A stretch of 64,000 nt of DNA from Schistosoma mansoni (taxonomy: Eukaryota; Platyhelminthes; Trematoda; Strigeidida; Schistosomatidae), in the NCBI RefSeq assembly GCF_000237925.1, contig NC_031502.1, positions 23,915,794-23,979,793 on the forward strand, given 5' to 3'. The translations under genes were made by a program, and so were the position numbers. The notes under the pieces were generated by a model. The model made no database searches. It saw only the letters and a program-made list of their open reading frames with translations, and had not been told where the DNA came from. Positions 12,292 through 22,479 of the stretch are shown one piece after another. Within the stretch, counting starts at the first letter, position 1. Each line of letters opens with the position of its first letter.

Positions 12292-12558
12292 TGTAACAGC
12301 TCAGGTTGGTTGGTTAAGAGTTGACCCCAAACAACCAGGCATATGCTAAAACAGTATTGTTCAAGTATTCATTCACTTCCTTACCTTTTGTAAGCGTTAT
12401 ATTCCCTACTATCTTATATGGAATGTTGAGAGCCTTTGTTTGTCTGAACAGATAATCCCACGCTCCACTGTGACTGCGCGAAGATCGAAATAAAGACCTA
12501 TTCACTACTTCTCTGGTTTCTTCTATCAATAGCACGAGGGTTACCTATAGGCACGAAA
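12292..12558 (+). repeat. left LTR (267 bp)
   Basis: Identical on reading to 18288-18554 (offset 5,996). It starts TGTAACAG and ends GCACGAAA, so it lacks the usual CA end; the borders are fixed by the target duplication. A minus-strand frame of 73 codons inside it is an LTR coincidence, present in both copies. Confidence 0.93.
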
Positions 12559-12559
12559 G

Positions 12560-12575
12560 TGGTGAGCCCTTTTTG
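12560..12575 (+). other. primer-binding site candidate
   Basis: TGGTGAGCCC begins one base after the LTR. The TGGTGA...CCC part recalls the tRNA-Trp site reported for CsRn1-like elements, but the match stops after about ten bases. Confidence 0.5.
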
Positions 12576-12759
12576 AACACAATTTAACCTCATTTCTGTT
12601 ATTAATCTTTTTTTTTTTTTACTTAATCGTAAAAGTAGACCGGATTATCCGTAAACTAAGTTGAGTATATAACTAGTTTATTCCGTATTATCTTAAGTTA
12701 TTCGTGTTATAGTAACCATTTTTCGTGCTAACTTTATTGCTATATTTGTCACATACCTC

Positions 12760-13605
12760 ATGTCAGACTCAATAGAAGCCAGTAATCTGGAGGATTTGTC
12801 ACCAGTGGTGATAGACACTGTTATAACTACGAAATCCCTACTTCCAGAATTTGATCGTAGTGATCCTGAGTTGTGGTTTGCTCAACTAGAGCATTATTTC
12901 ACAAGACACAATATCAAATCTGAAGGGATTCGCTATAGAGACTTGTGTTCTATCCTTCCTCCTTCAGTTGCCAAAGAAGTCCGTGACTTGATTTTAGATC
13001 CACCATCACCACAACCATACACCATCTTAAGACGAGAGATAATGAACCGTTTATCATTATCAGATAGTCAAAGAATCCAAAGACTTTTTCAAGGTGAAAC
13101 ACTAGGTGATCGGTCGCCGTCACAGTTTTTGCGTCACCTCCAAGTGTTAATGGGTGATAACACGGTGGGTGAAGCAGTCCTAAAACAAGGATGGATACAA
13201 GCTCTCCCATGCTACGTCCAACACTGTTTGGATGCACAAGATCCTGAAACTTCATTATCTCATTTAGCGCGTATAGCCGATAGAATAATGGAGAGAGGTC
13301 CTCCAACTGGACCAGGCACAATAAATCACACACAAAAAGTAGAATCAGCAAAAGACCCCGTCATAGAAGGACTCATTGTGAGTGTTAAGAGTCTCACTGA
13401 GGCTGTCACCAGAATGCAAATGGGTCATAGAAACAGGAGCAGGTCACCACAACGACCACGATCCAAGTCACAAAACAGGTCACAAATGTCCAGACAACCT
13501 GGGCAGTTTTGTTGGTACCACTGGAAGTTTGGTGTCAACTCAACCAAGTGCATGCAACCATGCGCCTGGCCTAAGCATAATTCTAAGACAGCGGGAAACG
13601 AGTAA
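12760..13605 (+). CDS. gag: Gag polyprotein of the young Gypsy element
   Basis: 281 residues forming the particle that packages the element RNA. The N-terminal part has the [20 protein letters not shown]-like block and the [14 protein letters not shown] block typical of flatworm Gypsy capsids (DUF7041-like). The C-terminus is basic ([17 protein letters not shown]) and carries one cysteine box with C251, H254, C264 and C268 (C-x2-H-x9-C-x3-C). That is a CHCC arrangement instead of the common CCHC. The start is the first ATG of the frame, after a 200-base leader with a T-run. The stop TAA (13603-13605) sits 4 bases after a GGGAAAC slip site, so a fraction of ribosomes should continue into pol. 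The frame is intact. Confidence 0.9.
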   Translation: MSDSIEASNLEDLSPVVIDTVITTKSLLPEFDRSDPELWFAQLEHYFTRHNIKSEGIRYRDLCSILPPSVAKEVRDLILDPPSPQPYTILRREIMNRLSLSDSQRIQRLFQGETLGDRSPSQFLRHLQVLMGDNTVGEAVLKQGWIQALPCYVQHCLDAQDPETSLSHLARIADRIMERGPPTGPGTINHTQKVESAKDPVIEGLIVSVKSLTEAVTRMQMGHRNRSRSPQRPRSKSQNRSQMSRQPGQFCWYHWKFGVNSTKCMQPCAWPKHNSKTAGNE

Positions 13606-13637
13606 CCCCTCCCCAGGTCGCGACGACTGAGGAGGGG
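13593..13637 (+). promoter_or_regulatory. -1 programmed ribosomal frameshift signal between gag and pol
   Basis: The heptamer GGGAAAC (13593-13599) is in the gag phase G_GGA_AAC, fitting X_XXY_YYZ. After a 6-base spacer comes a perfect 7-bp stem, CCCCTCC (13606-13612) with GGAGGGG (13631-13637), around an 18-base loop. The gag stop falls in the spacer. A -1 slip places ribosomes in the pol frame, which is open from the slip site onward. Confidence 0.85.
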
Positions 13638-14681
13638 CGCCAAAACAGTCGCTTGTTTTATGTTAAAGACAGAAACTCTGGCTTGAATTTCTTGGTGGAT
13701 ACTGGCGCTGCTCTTAGCATCATCCCTCAAAATAAAACTGAGATTAGTCGAGAAACATCATCAATTACACTTCAAGCTGCAAATAAAACTAAAATTGCGA
13801 CATTTGGGCAGAAAAACTTAACCCTAGATTTGGGGTTCAGGAGGCAATTCCCTTGGGTTTTCACGGTAGCCGACTTAGATCTGGCAATACTGGGGATGGA
13901 CTTTCTAGAGAGATACGAATTTCTAGTTGACACCAAGAGACGGCGATTAACACTAAAAGAAACTTCGTATTACACAAAAGGCAAAGAAAGTCACATCAGC
14001 TCTCTTAACTTGATTCAAACTCCTCCAGTAACAACAGCGAAATTCCAAGATATACTCGCGGAATTTCCAAACTTAACTAAACCAAACCCACAGCCTTCTA
14101 AAGACAAACTAAAAGTAAGTCACACTATCAAAACCGAAGGTGCACCGGTTTTTGCAAAACCCAGGAGACTAGCACCAGATAAGCTCAAAATCGCTAGGGC
14201 CGAGTTTGATTATATGCTACAACTGGGTATTATCCGTCCCTCTGATAGCCAATGGGCATCCCCTTTGCATATGGTCCCAAAGAAAAATGAAGGTGACTGG
14301 CGACCGTGCGGGGATTACAGAGCCCTCAACCGTCAAACCGTACCAGATAGGTACCCAATACCGCATATCCAAGATTTCACAAACGGTTTACAGGGTATGA
14401 ACATATTCACTAAAATTGACTTAGTCAGGGCATATCACAATATCCCAGTGGCGGATGAAGATATCCCCAAGACAGCTATTACAACACCCTTTGGCTTATT
14501 CGTGTTTATACGCATGCCATTCGGCCTGAGAAATGCGGCACAGACATTTCAAAGATTCATAGACAATCTACTTCGAGATATGCCATTTGCGCAGGGGTAT
14601 ATAGACGACTTGTTTATTTGCCAGCCCCGATTTGCAATCACACGAACAGCATGTAAAAACAGTGTTAAAAAGACTGGATGA
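13599..14681 (+). CDS. pol: Pol part 1: protease and N-terminal reverse transcriptase, broken by a frameshift
   Basis: Read by -1 frameshifting from gag; there is no ATG at its head, which fits. The aspartic protease motif [12 protein letters not shown] lies near residue 35, and the substrate flap region and AILGMDFL follow. The RT starts after a linker: [17 protein letters not shown], then palm motif [14 protein letters not shown], motif [14 protein letters not shown], and motif C YIDD at the end. Right after YIDDLFIC the frame breaks: one extra base at about 14621-14622 shifts reading, and this frame stops at 14681 while the rest of RT continues in the frame of 14632-16737. A recent mutation or an assembly error are both possible; the element is otherwise intact. 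Confidence 0.9.
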   Translation, partial: RVTPPQVATTEEGRQNSRLFYVKDRNSGLNFLVDTGAALSIIPQNKTEISRETSSITLQAANKTKIATFGQKNLTLDLGFRRQFPWVFTVADLDLAILGMDFLERYEFLVDTKRRRLTLKETSYYTKGKESHISSLNLIQTPPVTTAKFQDILAEFPNLTKPNPQPSKDKLKVSHTIKTEGAPVFAKPRRLAPDKLKIARAEFDYMLQLGIIRPSDSQWASPLHMVPKKNEGDWRPCGDYRALNRQTVPDRYPIPHIQDFTNGLQGMNIFTKIDLVRAYHNIPVADEDIPKTAITTPFGLFVFIRMPFGLRNAAQTFQRFIDNLLRDMPFAQGYIDDLFICQPRFAITRTACKNSVKKTG

Positions 14682-16737
14682 ACATGGAATAAACATACAT
14701 CAAAGTAAGTGTGTTTTCGGTGTTCAAACTTTAGAATTTCTCGGTCACACAATAAGCCCAGAAGGGATTAAACCGATCAAAAAAGAAGTAGACACCATTA
14801 AACAATATCCCATACCTAGTTCTCTAACACAACTGAGAAGTTTTCTAGGTCTAATTAACTTTTATCGCAGATTCATACCAGGTTGTGCACAATTAATGCA
14901 ACCTTTGACAGATTCACTAAAAGGAAAACCAAAAGAATTCAAACTGTCTTCTGACGCTGTCGAAGCTATTAAACAGCTTAAAGATAAACTAGCTCAAGCA
15001 ACTACGTTGATGTATCCGAATTCTCTTTCCCCACTTGCTTTGATGGTGGATGCTTCTGATAAAGCAGTAGGCGGTACCCTTAACCAACTGGTTAAAAACG
15101 CCTGGAAACCAATTGCTTTCTTCTCAAAAAGACTCGCTCCAGCAGAGACAAGGTATTCTACCTTCGGGCGAGAACTTCTTGCAATCTACCTAACCATTAA
15201 ACACTTCCGACACATGTTAGAAGGCAGGGAATTTATAGTCTTTACGGATCACAAACCACTAACGAATGCACTAAAAGCAGGAGCTGATAAATACTCACCT
15301 CGAGAAGTCCGACACCTTGACTATATATCACAGTTCACAAGCGATATCCGACATGTCAAAGGTCAGGACAATCAGGCGGCAGATGCTTTATCTAGGCTAG
15401 AAATAAACGTGCTACAGCAGTCTACAGTAAACTTCGAGACGTTGAGAAACGAACAAGAGCAGGATCTAGAATTACAAAACCTGCTTAAAACAAACAATTC
15501 AAGTCTTAATTTAAAACAGTTCCCATCACCTGTCGATGGTATTCTAATCTACTGTGACACGACCAAGGCAATGCCGCGACCTTTCGTTCCCAAAAGTACG
15601 CGAAAGTTGATATATAATAACTTTCATTCTTTGTCTCATCCTGGCGCAAAAGCTTCAACAAAACTAATCAATGCCAGATATATATGGCCGAATTTACAGA
15701 AGAATGTACACAAATGGGTTAGAGAGTGTTCAGCATGTCAACAATCAAAGATAAATCGTCACACAAATTCACCCATAGGTGTTTTCTCGCAACCAGATGC
15801 ACGTTTTGCCCATGTGCATATCGACTTGGTAGGTCCTTTACCACGTTCAAACGGTTTTAATTATCTTTTTACATGCATAGATCGATTTACCAGATTCCCT
15901 ATAGCCATCCCGATAGCGGACATCACAGCGGAAACAGTAGCCAAAGTTTTCATGCAGAACTGGGTAACCATTTTTGGTACACCTATAACAATAACGACGG
16001 ATAGAGGAGCGCAATTCGAATCCGAACTATTTAATAACTTGGCTAAACTTCTAGGCTCCAATAGGATACGCTGCACTGCATATCATCCTCAGGCTAATGG
16101 GATGGTAGAACGTTTTCACCGTCAGCTAAAAACCGCTCTTATATCTCACTCAAACCCCAATCAGTGGACAGAATTCCTACCGTTAGTTATGTTGGGAATA
16201 CGAACATCTGTCAAAACTGACACACAGTGTTCAGCTGCGGAACTGGTTTTCGGAACAACTCTGAGACTACCAGGTGAATTTATTAACCCTAATACTAACA
16301 GTCAAAAACTTAATATAGAAAATTATGTAGATCAACTACGAGATCACATGTCTAAACTTAAGCCGATTAATACTCGTGAACAATCGCGCGCCGTATATAT
16401 ACCTAAAGACCTAAGCAATTGCACGCACGTATGGATAAGATGTGACAAAATAAAAGCACCACTCAGCCCTCCATTTGAAGGTCCTTTCAAAGTCGTCTCA
16501 AGAAAATCTAAATATTTCGTGATAGAAAAACATGGAAACATCGACACAGTAAGTATTGATAGGCTAAAGCCGGCTTATCTAGATCATGAACCACCATACG
16601 TGTTGTTAGATCGTTTAACTGACAAATCCATTACGGAATCAAAATATAAAGATGATAAATCTTTACAAATGACTAAAACGGTTCGCTGGGCACATCCGAT
16701 TAGTCAGTCAAGGATGTTGACAGTTTCGACTGCATGA
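14632..16737 (+). CDS. pol: Pol part 2: reverse transcriptase thumb, RNase H and integrase
   Basis: 701 codons, the continuation of pol after the one-base break. RT connection: [13 protein letters not shown] and [17 protein letters not shown]. RNase [10 protein letters not shown], then [10 protein letters not shown] and FTDHKPL, supplying the acidic residues. Integrase: HHCC zinc finger ([11 protein letters not shown] ... CSACQQSK), catalytic core with D near residue 398 (HIDLVGPLP), D near 455 (TTDRGAQFE) and E near 491 (MVERFH), spaced about 35 as in DDE integrases, then [13 protein letters not shown] and a C-terminal FEGPFKV segment. No chromodomain was seen. The frame is intact to its TGA; the ATG listed at 14632 is not a true start. 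Confidence 0.92.
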   Translation: MQSHEQHVKTVLKRLDEHGINIHQSKCVFGVQTLEFLGHTISPEGIKPIKKEVDTIKQYPIPSSLTQLRSFLGLINFYRRFIPGCAQLMQPLTDSLKGKPKEFKLSSDAVEAIKQLKDKLAQATTLMYPNSLSPLALMVDASDKAVGGTLNQLVKNAWKPIAFFSKRLAPAETRYSTFGRELLAIYLTIKHFRHMLEGREFIVFTDHKPLTNALKAGADKYSPREVRHLDYISQFTSDIRHVKGQDNQAADALSRLEINVLQQSTVNFETLRNEQEQDLELQNLLKTNNSSLNLKQFPSPVDGILIYCDTTKAMPRPFVPKSTRKLIYNNFHSLSHPGAKASTKLINARYIWPNLQKNVHKWVRECSACQQSKINRHTNSPIGVFSQPDARFAHVHIDLVGPLPRSNGFNYLFTCIDRFTRFPIAIPIADITAETVAKVFMQNWVTIFGTPITITTDRGAQFESELFNNLAKLLGSNRIRCTAYHPQANGMVERFHRQLKTALISHSNPNQWTEFLPLVMLGIRTSVKTDTQCSAAELVFGTTLRLPGEFINPNTNSQKLNIENYVDQLRDHMSKLKPINTREQSRAVYIPKDLSNCTHVWIRCDKIKAPLSPPFEGPFKVVSRKSKYFVIEKHGNIDTVSIDRLKPAYLDHEPPYVLLDRLTDKSITESKYKDDKSLQMTKTVRWAHPISQSRMLTVSTA

Positions 16738-18287
16738 TAAATCTAACCACGTAGCTAATCAGACCCTGCATCTACTTAAAAATATTTTGTTTTCTTCATT
16801 CCGCCTCACATACAACTCCCCAGACCTTTTACCTTTGATATATAAGTGTTATGTTAAATATTTTTTTTAAATACTGGACACATAAGCTAGGTATTCCGAA
16901 ACGATGGCTGAGGATTTTATTCAAACTCGTACAACTTACACTGGCAAATACAACGAATTCAAAAAGCAACCCAGGCGAGTTTTATAATTTCTTTTTCTGG
17001 TTAATTAACTATACTGGCTATACATATATACCATATGAACTAATTCTAAAAGTTTTCGGTCGAAGATATGTTTAGTAGCTTGATACAATTACTATGGTCA
17101 AGTACTTATTAAAGTTCTCATCATTTTTTTTAAATTTCTGACATTGAAGAATCAATAACCGTGAAGATATGGCACAGTACGTTACTGTAAGGATACTATC
17201 TTAGCCGCGTTGATTCCACATACCTAATTTTAAACACAACGTATAAAAGAACTGTTAAGTAATCATAACATTGAACTGACGATATGACTATCGTGGCTAT
17301 GTTAACGTTAAACCAATTATTATTAGTGGCCCATACAAAACCCTGGAACTTAACACTAGCGTTATAAAAAAGACATGTTATGTCAATAGCTTATATATAT
17401 ACTTTTTTTTCTCGGTTTAATAATAACGTAAAAAGAGTATTTGACACAACTGTACTTGATCCGCATACTCAACACAATTTTTTTGCTTCTTAACCGTATA
17501 TTCGTTTCCGTTTTGTGGATTACTCTGATGCACCCTTGGTTACGCACCTAGTTGTAAAAAGCGGTCATCACTGGCTCAAGGTCATGCACTTGATCGATTT
17601 TGTTAAAGAGCCCAACTTCTAGCAAGTTCACCCTTTTACATATACGCATTACAAAAGAGTTTTTTTTGTTGCTGTTTTCATGGTTATTCGTGCACAAGAT
17701 ATCTACACTATGTTTATTTCCTTCCAGAATACCAATCCGTTCTGGAGGCCAAGCACTTACATGAACGGAACAATTATCAATTGCATTTATGTATTTCCAT
17801 TTTGTATCTTATTATTTTAGGCAGGCAGTGGAGCAGTTCTTCAGGTTTGCTTGATTTTCACCATTACCTTTGAAGTAGACTCTTCTTTACTTTTTACTTG
17901 AGGGCGACTCAAGAGGCAGGTGAGTAAACACCTGATAGCCGGTCTGAGCATGGAAAAATCGTACCTCACCAACATGGTGTTGGGTAGCCCGCTCGCGGCA
18001 CTTCCTCAGATATTCTTATTCCACATTCTCACACTTTCTCTTGAAAGCACGCAGCAAACCGTCAGCGATAGTTGTAGAAAAGATCACATGCTACAAAGAT
18101 GACAAGCTGGTAAATGAAGAGACATCCATGGACTATCATTGAAAGCGTTAGTCGTAACTGATTGTAAGTCAAAAAGTGAGCGAGTTGATAATTTCGCCTT
18201 GGGATGAGAAATAGAACGAAGGTGTTATCGATAGATAGGTTAATCGAACCGACGTTCCTACGGAAGTCGATTCTAGGGGGAAGCTAA
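16738..18287 (+). other. long 3' non-coding part of the young Gypsy element
   Basis: About 1.55 kb between the pol stop and the right LTR. Two open frames (16851-17075, rich in aromatic and Asn residues; 17920-18102) show no recognisable envelope or other family. A more GC-rich block around 17880-18010 differs from the AT-rich rest and may be captured sequence. Confidence 0.5.
18275..18283 (+). other. polypurine tract of the young Gypsy element
   Basis: AGGGGGAAG, four bases before TGTAACAG of the right LTR. Confidence 0.7.
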
Positions 18288-18554
18288 TGTAACAGCTCAG
18301 GTTGGTTGGTTAAGAGTTGACCCCAAACAACCAGGCATATGCTAAAACAGTATTGTTCAAGTATTCATTCACTTCCTTACCTTTTGTAAGCGTTATATTC
18401 CCTACTATCTTATATGGAATGTTGAGAGCCTTTGTTTGTCTGAACAGATAATCCCACGCTCCACTGTGACTGCGCGAAGATCGAAATAAAGACCTATTCA
18501 CTACTTCTCTGGTTTCTTCTATCAATAGCACGAGGGTTACCTATAGGCACGAAA
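18288..18554 (+). repeat. right LTR (267 bp)
   Basis: No mismatch to 12292-12558 was found on reading. It is followed directly by TATC. Confidence 0.93.
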
Positions 18555-18558
18555 TATC
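18555..18558. repeat. target site duplication TATC, right copy
   Basis: Pairs with 12288-12291. Confidence 0.85.
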
Positions 18559-19420
18559 CAATGTCAGCCTTCACTGCATTGCGGATACCTAGTAAGACGA
18601 GTGGAAGAGTGTCTGTCCACTGTGGAACGTTTGTAGCTGAAAGTGAAGCTTTCAGTTGTCGATGAAAACGTTCTATCAACCCGTTTGCTTGTGGGTGATA
18701 GGCGGCCGTTCGGAAACGCGTGAATTCTAATAGTGAGGTCAGATAACGGAAACGTTCAGATTCGAATTGGCGTCCGCAGTCTGTAGTGATGGTTGAAGAG
18801 CAGCCAGATTTGCTACCCATCGTTCGACGAAGGCGCGGGCCACTGTTTCAGCAGTAATGTCCTTATTAGGTACTGCCTCTGACCATCAAGTGAAACGGTC
18901 TACGCAGGTTAAAAGATAAGAGTATCCATTTGAATCTAGAACGGGTCCTACCAAATCCAGATAACATGGTCGGAACGAGCATCAGTAATTATGAATGAGC
19001 CTCGGGGACATTTGTTGTGTCTAATCACCTTGAATTTCTGGCAGCTTAAACAGGAGCGTGCCCACTCCTTCACGTCTTTATTGATACCAGGCCAGGATGC
19101 ACTCACACCTGGGTGAGAAAGTCTATGCAACGTATTGAAAACTTTGCGTCGATAATGTTTCGGCACGAGTGGGCGATCCCTACCTGTAGATATGTCACAA
19201 AGTAAGGTTTTCTTACCTGTTCCCATCTGTTTAATGCGCAGTCTAATGGTTGTTGAAGATAACTTGTGCTCTGTATCTGAAGCTGGTCGAGTTTCAGAAG
19301 GTCAATTCCTTGGAAACTGTTTAAGGAAGTTATACTAGGCAAGGCGTCTGCAGAGATGTGTTGTATATCTGAGGTAAACTGCGAAATGTAGTCCAGTTAT
19401 CGAGACTCTCGAGGTGAGGT
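18555..19420 (-). pseudogene. RNase H end and integrase of the old Gypsy element
   Basis: Minus-strand remains: end of RNase H (SPRES...[10 protein letters not shown], with a stop), integrase zinc finger (LHRLSHPGVSASWPGI, WARSCLSCQKFK), and catalytic-core pieces ([42 protein letters not shown]). Frameshifts separate the pieces. The left edge is where the younger element inserted; the coding sense resumes at 12291. Confidence 0.8.
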
Positions 19421-19548
19421 ACTGTGATCTGGTACGGATGCATGACCAAGCGCCTTGAGCTAAACGAGTCCACTATAACTAATGTGGTCAGCATCTAATG
19501 TCGAACACTTACAGAGCTATTGATTTTGGCAATTTATTTACTGCTACA
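19421..19548 (-). repeat. partial LTR fused to pol remains
   Basis: On the minus strand it starts TGTAGCAGTAAATAAATTG and matches the first 120 or so bases of the other two LTR copies, then switches abruptly to RNase H sequence. This points to an internal deletion from mid-LTR into pol. Confidence 0.6.
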
Positions 19549-20149
19549 ACATATAACCAACCATCCTCTGCCCAAAAGGGACATTGAGCTGCTGAGTTGA
19601 CAATGACATTCAGATCAATTTACATCTAGACTACAAGTAGCTAAACATTACTCATGGCCTATGTGTCTGTACCTTGGCTACTAGTTTGAACTGCAATACA
19701 CTTGTAAGCATTTGCCAGTGGTGAACAAATTCTAGACAGTGTGATTTTTATCATTAAGAAGATCTAAACCACCACTTTTTCTTATTCGTCCTCAAATCCT
19801 GATAATCTCAGCATACAATGAAACCTATGGTGATAAGTGCTATAACAGAATGAATATGGGAAGAGCTAAAACTCTCTAAACCCTTTTCCGAGCGTTATTA
19901 TTTATATTTTCATTATATAATTAACAGATAACTATATTATTACATTTGAACATCCCACTTATTACAAACTTCCAATGAACCTATTAACTGTTGTCATACT
20001 ATTTACCATTTCTCAATTATTGTTGGCTGACTATGTTACGTTCCTTCCATCCTCCACCACACATGGTGTGATTGTGTTTTAAGTATGATTTCTTGCTTGG
20101 CACACCATTTGGTCTGAGATTATCAATGGTTGATCTCTCCTTTTTATCG
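19549..20149. other. unassigned DNA between Gypsy remains
   Basis: About 600 bp with no recognised coding or repeat content. Confidence 0.4.
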
Positions 20150-20989
20150 TCACCTATTGACTTGATTATAAAGAACTCCACATCTCAACAGATGAGTGAA
20201 TGTGATCGGTTCTGAGTAATTCAGAATGGTCAACACTTTGCTTCTAAGAGGTCGGATGACTTGAGCATCAATAGTGTGACCTAAGAAGTCTAAGGAGTCT
20301 GTTCCGATTTGGTATTTCTGAACGTTTACAGTAATGCCCTGTTTTTGCAGTTGTTCGAACACAATGCCCAGATACTTTGGGTGGGATTCACTGCCTGGAC
20401 TTCCTATCAAGTAGTCATCTACATACTCATGTACGGAATTGAAACTTCGGAAAAAGTCATCGATGAACCTTTGCAATATCTGGGCAGCATTTCTTAGGCC
20501 GGAACGAATTCGCGAAAATTCATTGAATCCAAAGGGAGTTATCACAGCGGTTTTCGGAATATCGTCAGTAGCCATGGGGATTCGGATATGGGCTTTAACG
20601 AAGTCGATTTTTGAAAAGACAATTGTATTTTTCAAGGTAGCTGTCAAATCGTGAATGTGAGGTAACAAGGAACGATCGGAAATGGTTTTTGAATTCAAAC
20701 ACCGATATTCACCAGTTGGACGATAGTCACTGGTTGGACGCCAATCGTTGCTATGTTTTTTAGGGACCATGTGCAAAGGAGATGTCCATGAGCTGTATGA
20801 CGGTCGAATGATTCCTGACTCTATCATGTGGTCAAATTCGTTTTTAGCCAACCTCGGCTTTTCAGTATTCAGTCGGCGTGCTTTCGAGAAAACAGGCGGT
20901 CCTGTAGTCGTGATGTGATGTGCGAAATTGCTGGTTACACACGACAATTTCAGTTGCGGTTGATATATGCCGAGTAACAAGTGATATAA
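20150..20989 (-). pseudogene. Gypsy reverse transcriptase fragment
   Basis: 276-codon minus-strand frame with the RT order intact: TTTGPPVFSKARRL, LHMVPKKHSNDWRPTSDYR (with a small internal duplication giving a second GEYRCLN), motif A FSKIDFVKAHI, motif B SGLRNAAQILQRF, motif C YVDD, and LDFLGHTID. It breaks off before RNase H. The motif A and FGF regions carry substitutions, so it is probably inactive. Confidence 0.8.
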
Positions 20990-20990
20990 T

Positions 20991-21398
20991 GGATCTATTG
21001 TAGCCTAATTGTGACTGGAGACAATCTGCAACCGGAAAAATAAGTTAGGCAAACAGATAAATTGTTTCCGTCTCCTAGCCTCCGTTTGCGCGTATCGATG
21101 AGTAGGTTGTGGTGTTGTGGGAGGTCTATACCAGTGATTGGCATAGGAAAATCTGCAACGACGAAGATCCAGTGAATGGGTTTGCGTAAGCCCACGTTAA
21201 TTTAGATATGTCGCTCATAATATGTGGTAATCGGTTTCCCACTCTCCGCATGTAAGTTGAAAACTGGTTTGCGCAGTCGGAGGATGAATTTGCTGGAAGA
21301 ACGATTATTTCGGCGCCATTGTCGACGAGTTATCGGACTTTCATGATCACATCTTTGATGTATAAGAGACGGTAATTTTCGCCAGCTACGGTTGCAGT
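20991..21398 (-). pseudogene. Gypsy protease fragment
   Basis: Minus strand with a stop inside. The active-site motif reads LVDNGAE where LVDTGAE is usual, and a frameshift leads into the VADFPMPITGIDL and LLIDTRKRRL blocks that follow retroviral-type proteases in this family. Confidence 0.65.
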
Positions 21399-21711
21399 TG
21401 AAGATGCCACAAGTATTTGGAGTTTGACAACACCCTAACCAGTAACACCTAAAATCGAAACAAGTCAACCCAGTGAGATCAGAAGTCAGAAGTGAAGAGG
21501 TTCTAAGGTATGTTTGATGGACTGTCGATATATCGAGAAGTGACTGATCTGAATCGGCTGGAGGTTTTCAGAGAAGTTGAGCACAGCGTTCCTACTCCTC
21601 ATCTGGTGCGGGTGCATGACCAAGCGCCTTCAGCCAGGTGGGTCCATTAAAACTAATATGGTCAGCATCCAATGTGAAAGACTTGAATTTAGGGATTTAT
21701 TTACCGCTACA
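21399..21711 (-). repeat. LTR of the old Gypsy element (right copy)
   Basis: Aligns with 10919-11240; minus-strand start TGTAGCGGTAAATAAATCC, end TTCA, followed at once by protease sequence with no gag between. A purine-rich tract (AGAAAGGAAG) precedes it on the minus strand, which would suit a 3' LTR better than a 5' LTR. Confidence 0.65.
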
Positions 21712-21802
21712 GATCACTTCCTTTCTAGTAGGGTAGTGATGGTGCTAAGACGTGGTCAGCCAGAAGATTAAACCCAGCGAGTTTGTATTTATTTACCCCT
21801 AC

Positions 21803-22472
21803 TGTAAGATCCAAACCTAGTTGGAAACTAGGTTTGAGCTGTTGAATAACTGACGAATAAAATTAGAGACATGCGCACACTCCAATCAAAATCAGAACGA
21901 GATGATTGGGGTAATAACGGCTCTAAAATTCATCATACATACAAATGTACAAATTTACCTGAACAAATATTACCACCCAGTTATTCAACCAACAATTGTT
22001 CCCAGAATAATCAATCTAAATTACAATAAATAGGAAGTTGATAAGAAATCTAAGAAATTTACCGAACGCACCAAAAAGTAAGTTTTATTCTATTCTTTCT
22101 GGATAGATCAAGTAAGATTCCGTTTGAGCGGCTGTTCTGTGACACAAAGTGTTTCAGATTCTGGGAAAGTGCTCCAGTTTACAACCAAAATGCACGATCC
22201 CAGTCAAAATCAAACAACACAATCAAAGAGCGGACAGTCAATACAGCAGCCGCCAGAATAATATCAATTAAAACAAATTAAATACAGTTCAAGAAGAAAC
22301 ATAGAAACTCAATGAAAACGATAGATAAACCGAGAAAATTATTATAAAAATTAAACGTTGCAGTCTCAATTGGCATCAAAAAAGTTAACAATATATACAA
22401 ATAAATAAACCATAAAGAAGAAATTGCAAATGTATACATGGAGGGATTTTCACCTTCAAAATGGATCTTACA
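21803..22472. repeat. 670-bp segment with 10-bp inverted ends
   Basis: TGTAAGATCC at 21803-21812 and its exact reverse complement at 22463-22472. It could be a solo LTR or the 3' LTR of the Pao element to its right, but no second copy was found beside the Pao gag start and no target duplication is visible. Confidence 0.3.
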
Positions 22473-22479
22473 CCGACCC

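Larger units (their letters stand above)
12292..18554 (+). mobile_element. near-complete young Gypsy (CsRn1/Boudicca-like) LTR retrotransposon
   Basis: 6,263 bp with two 267-bp LTRs that show no difference on reading, a TATC target duplication, a TGG-type primer-binding site, gag, a -1 frameshift signal, pol (protease, RT, RNase H, integrase) and a purine tract before the right LTR. Identical LTRs indicate a very recent insertion. The host site is the integrase gene of an older minus-strand Gypsy copy. Features against full activity are a one-base frame break in the RT region (about 14621) and an unusually long non-coding 3' part. The CHCC cysteine box in Gag and the pol order point to the CsRn1 clade known from trematodes. 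Confidence 0.92.
10919..21711 (-). mobile_element. old, broken minus-strand Gypsy element(s), interrupted by a younger one
   Basis: Remains of one or two minus-strand Gypsy copies of a Boudicca-like type. Pieces from right to left: LTR 21399-21711, protease 20991-21398, reverse transcriptase 20150-20989, unassigned DNA 19549-20149, partial LTR 19421-19548, RNase H end plus integrase 18555-19420, then (after the younger insertion 12292-18554) the integrase C-terminus 11747-12291, and an LTR at 10919-11240. No gag is recognisable. Stops and frameshifts are spread through it, so it is dead. The half LTR in the middle suggests that two damaged copies lie side by side, or one copy with an internal rearrangement. 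Confidence 0.75.

Noticed and set aside
12314-12535. 73-codon minus-strand frame, present again at 18310-18531
   Set aside because: It lies wholly in the LTR; the duplication reflects the LTR pair, not a gene family.
16851-17075. Possible envelope-like frame after pol
   Set aside because: No signal peptide plus transmembrane layout and no cysteine pattern; not supported.
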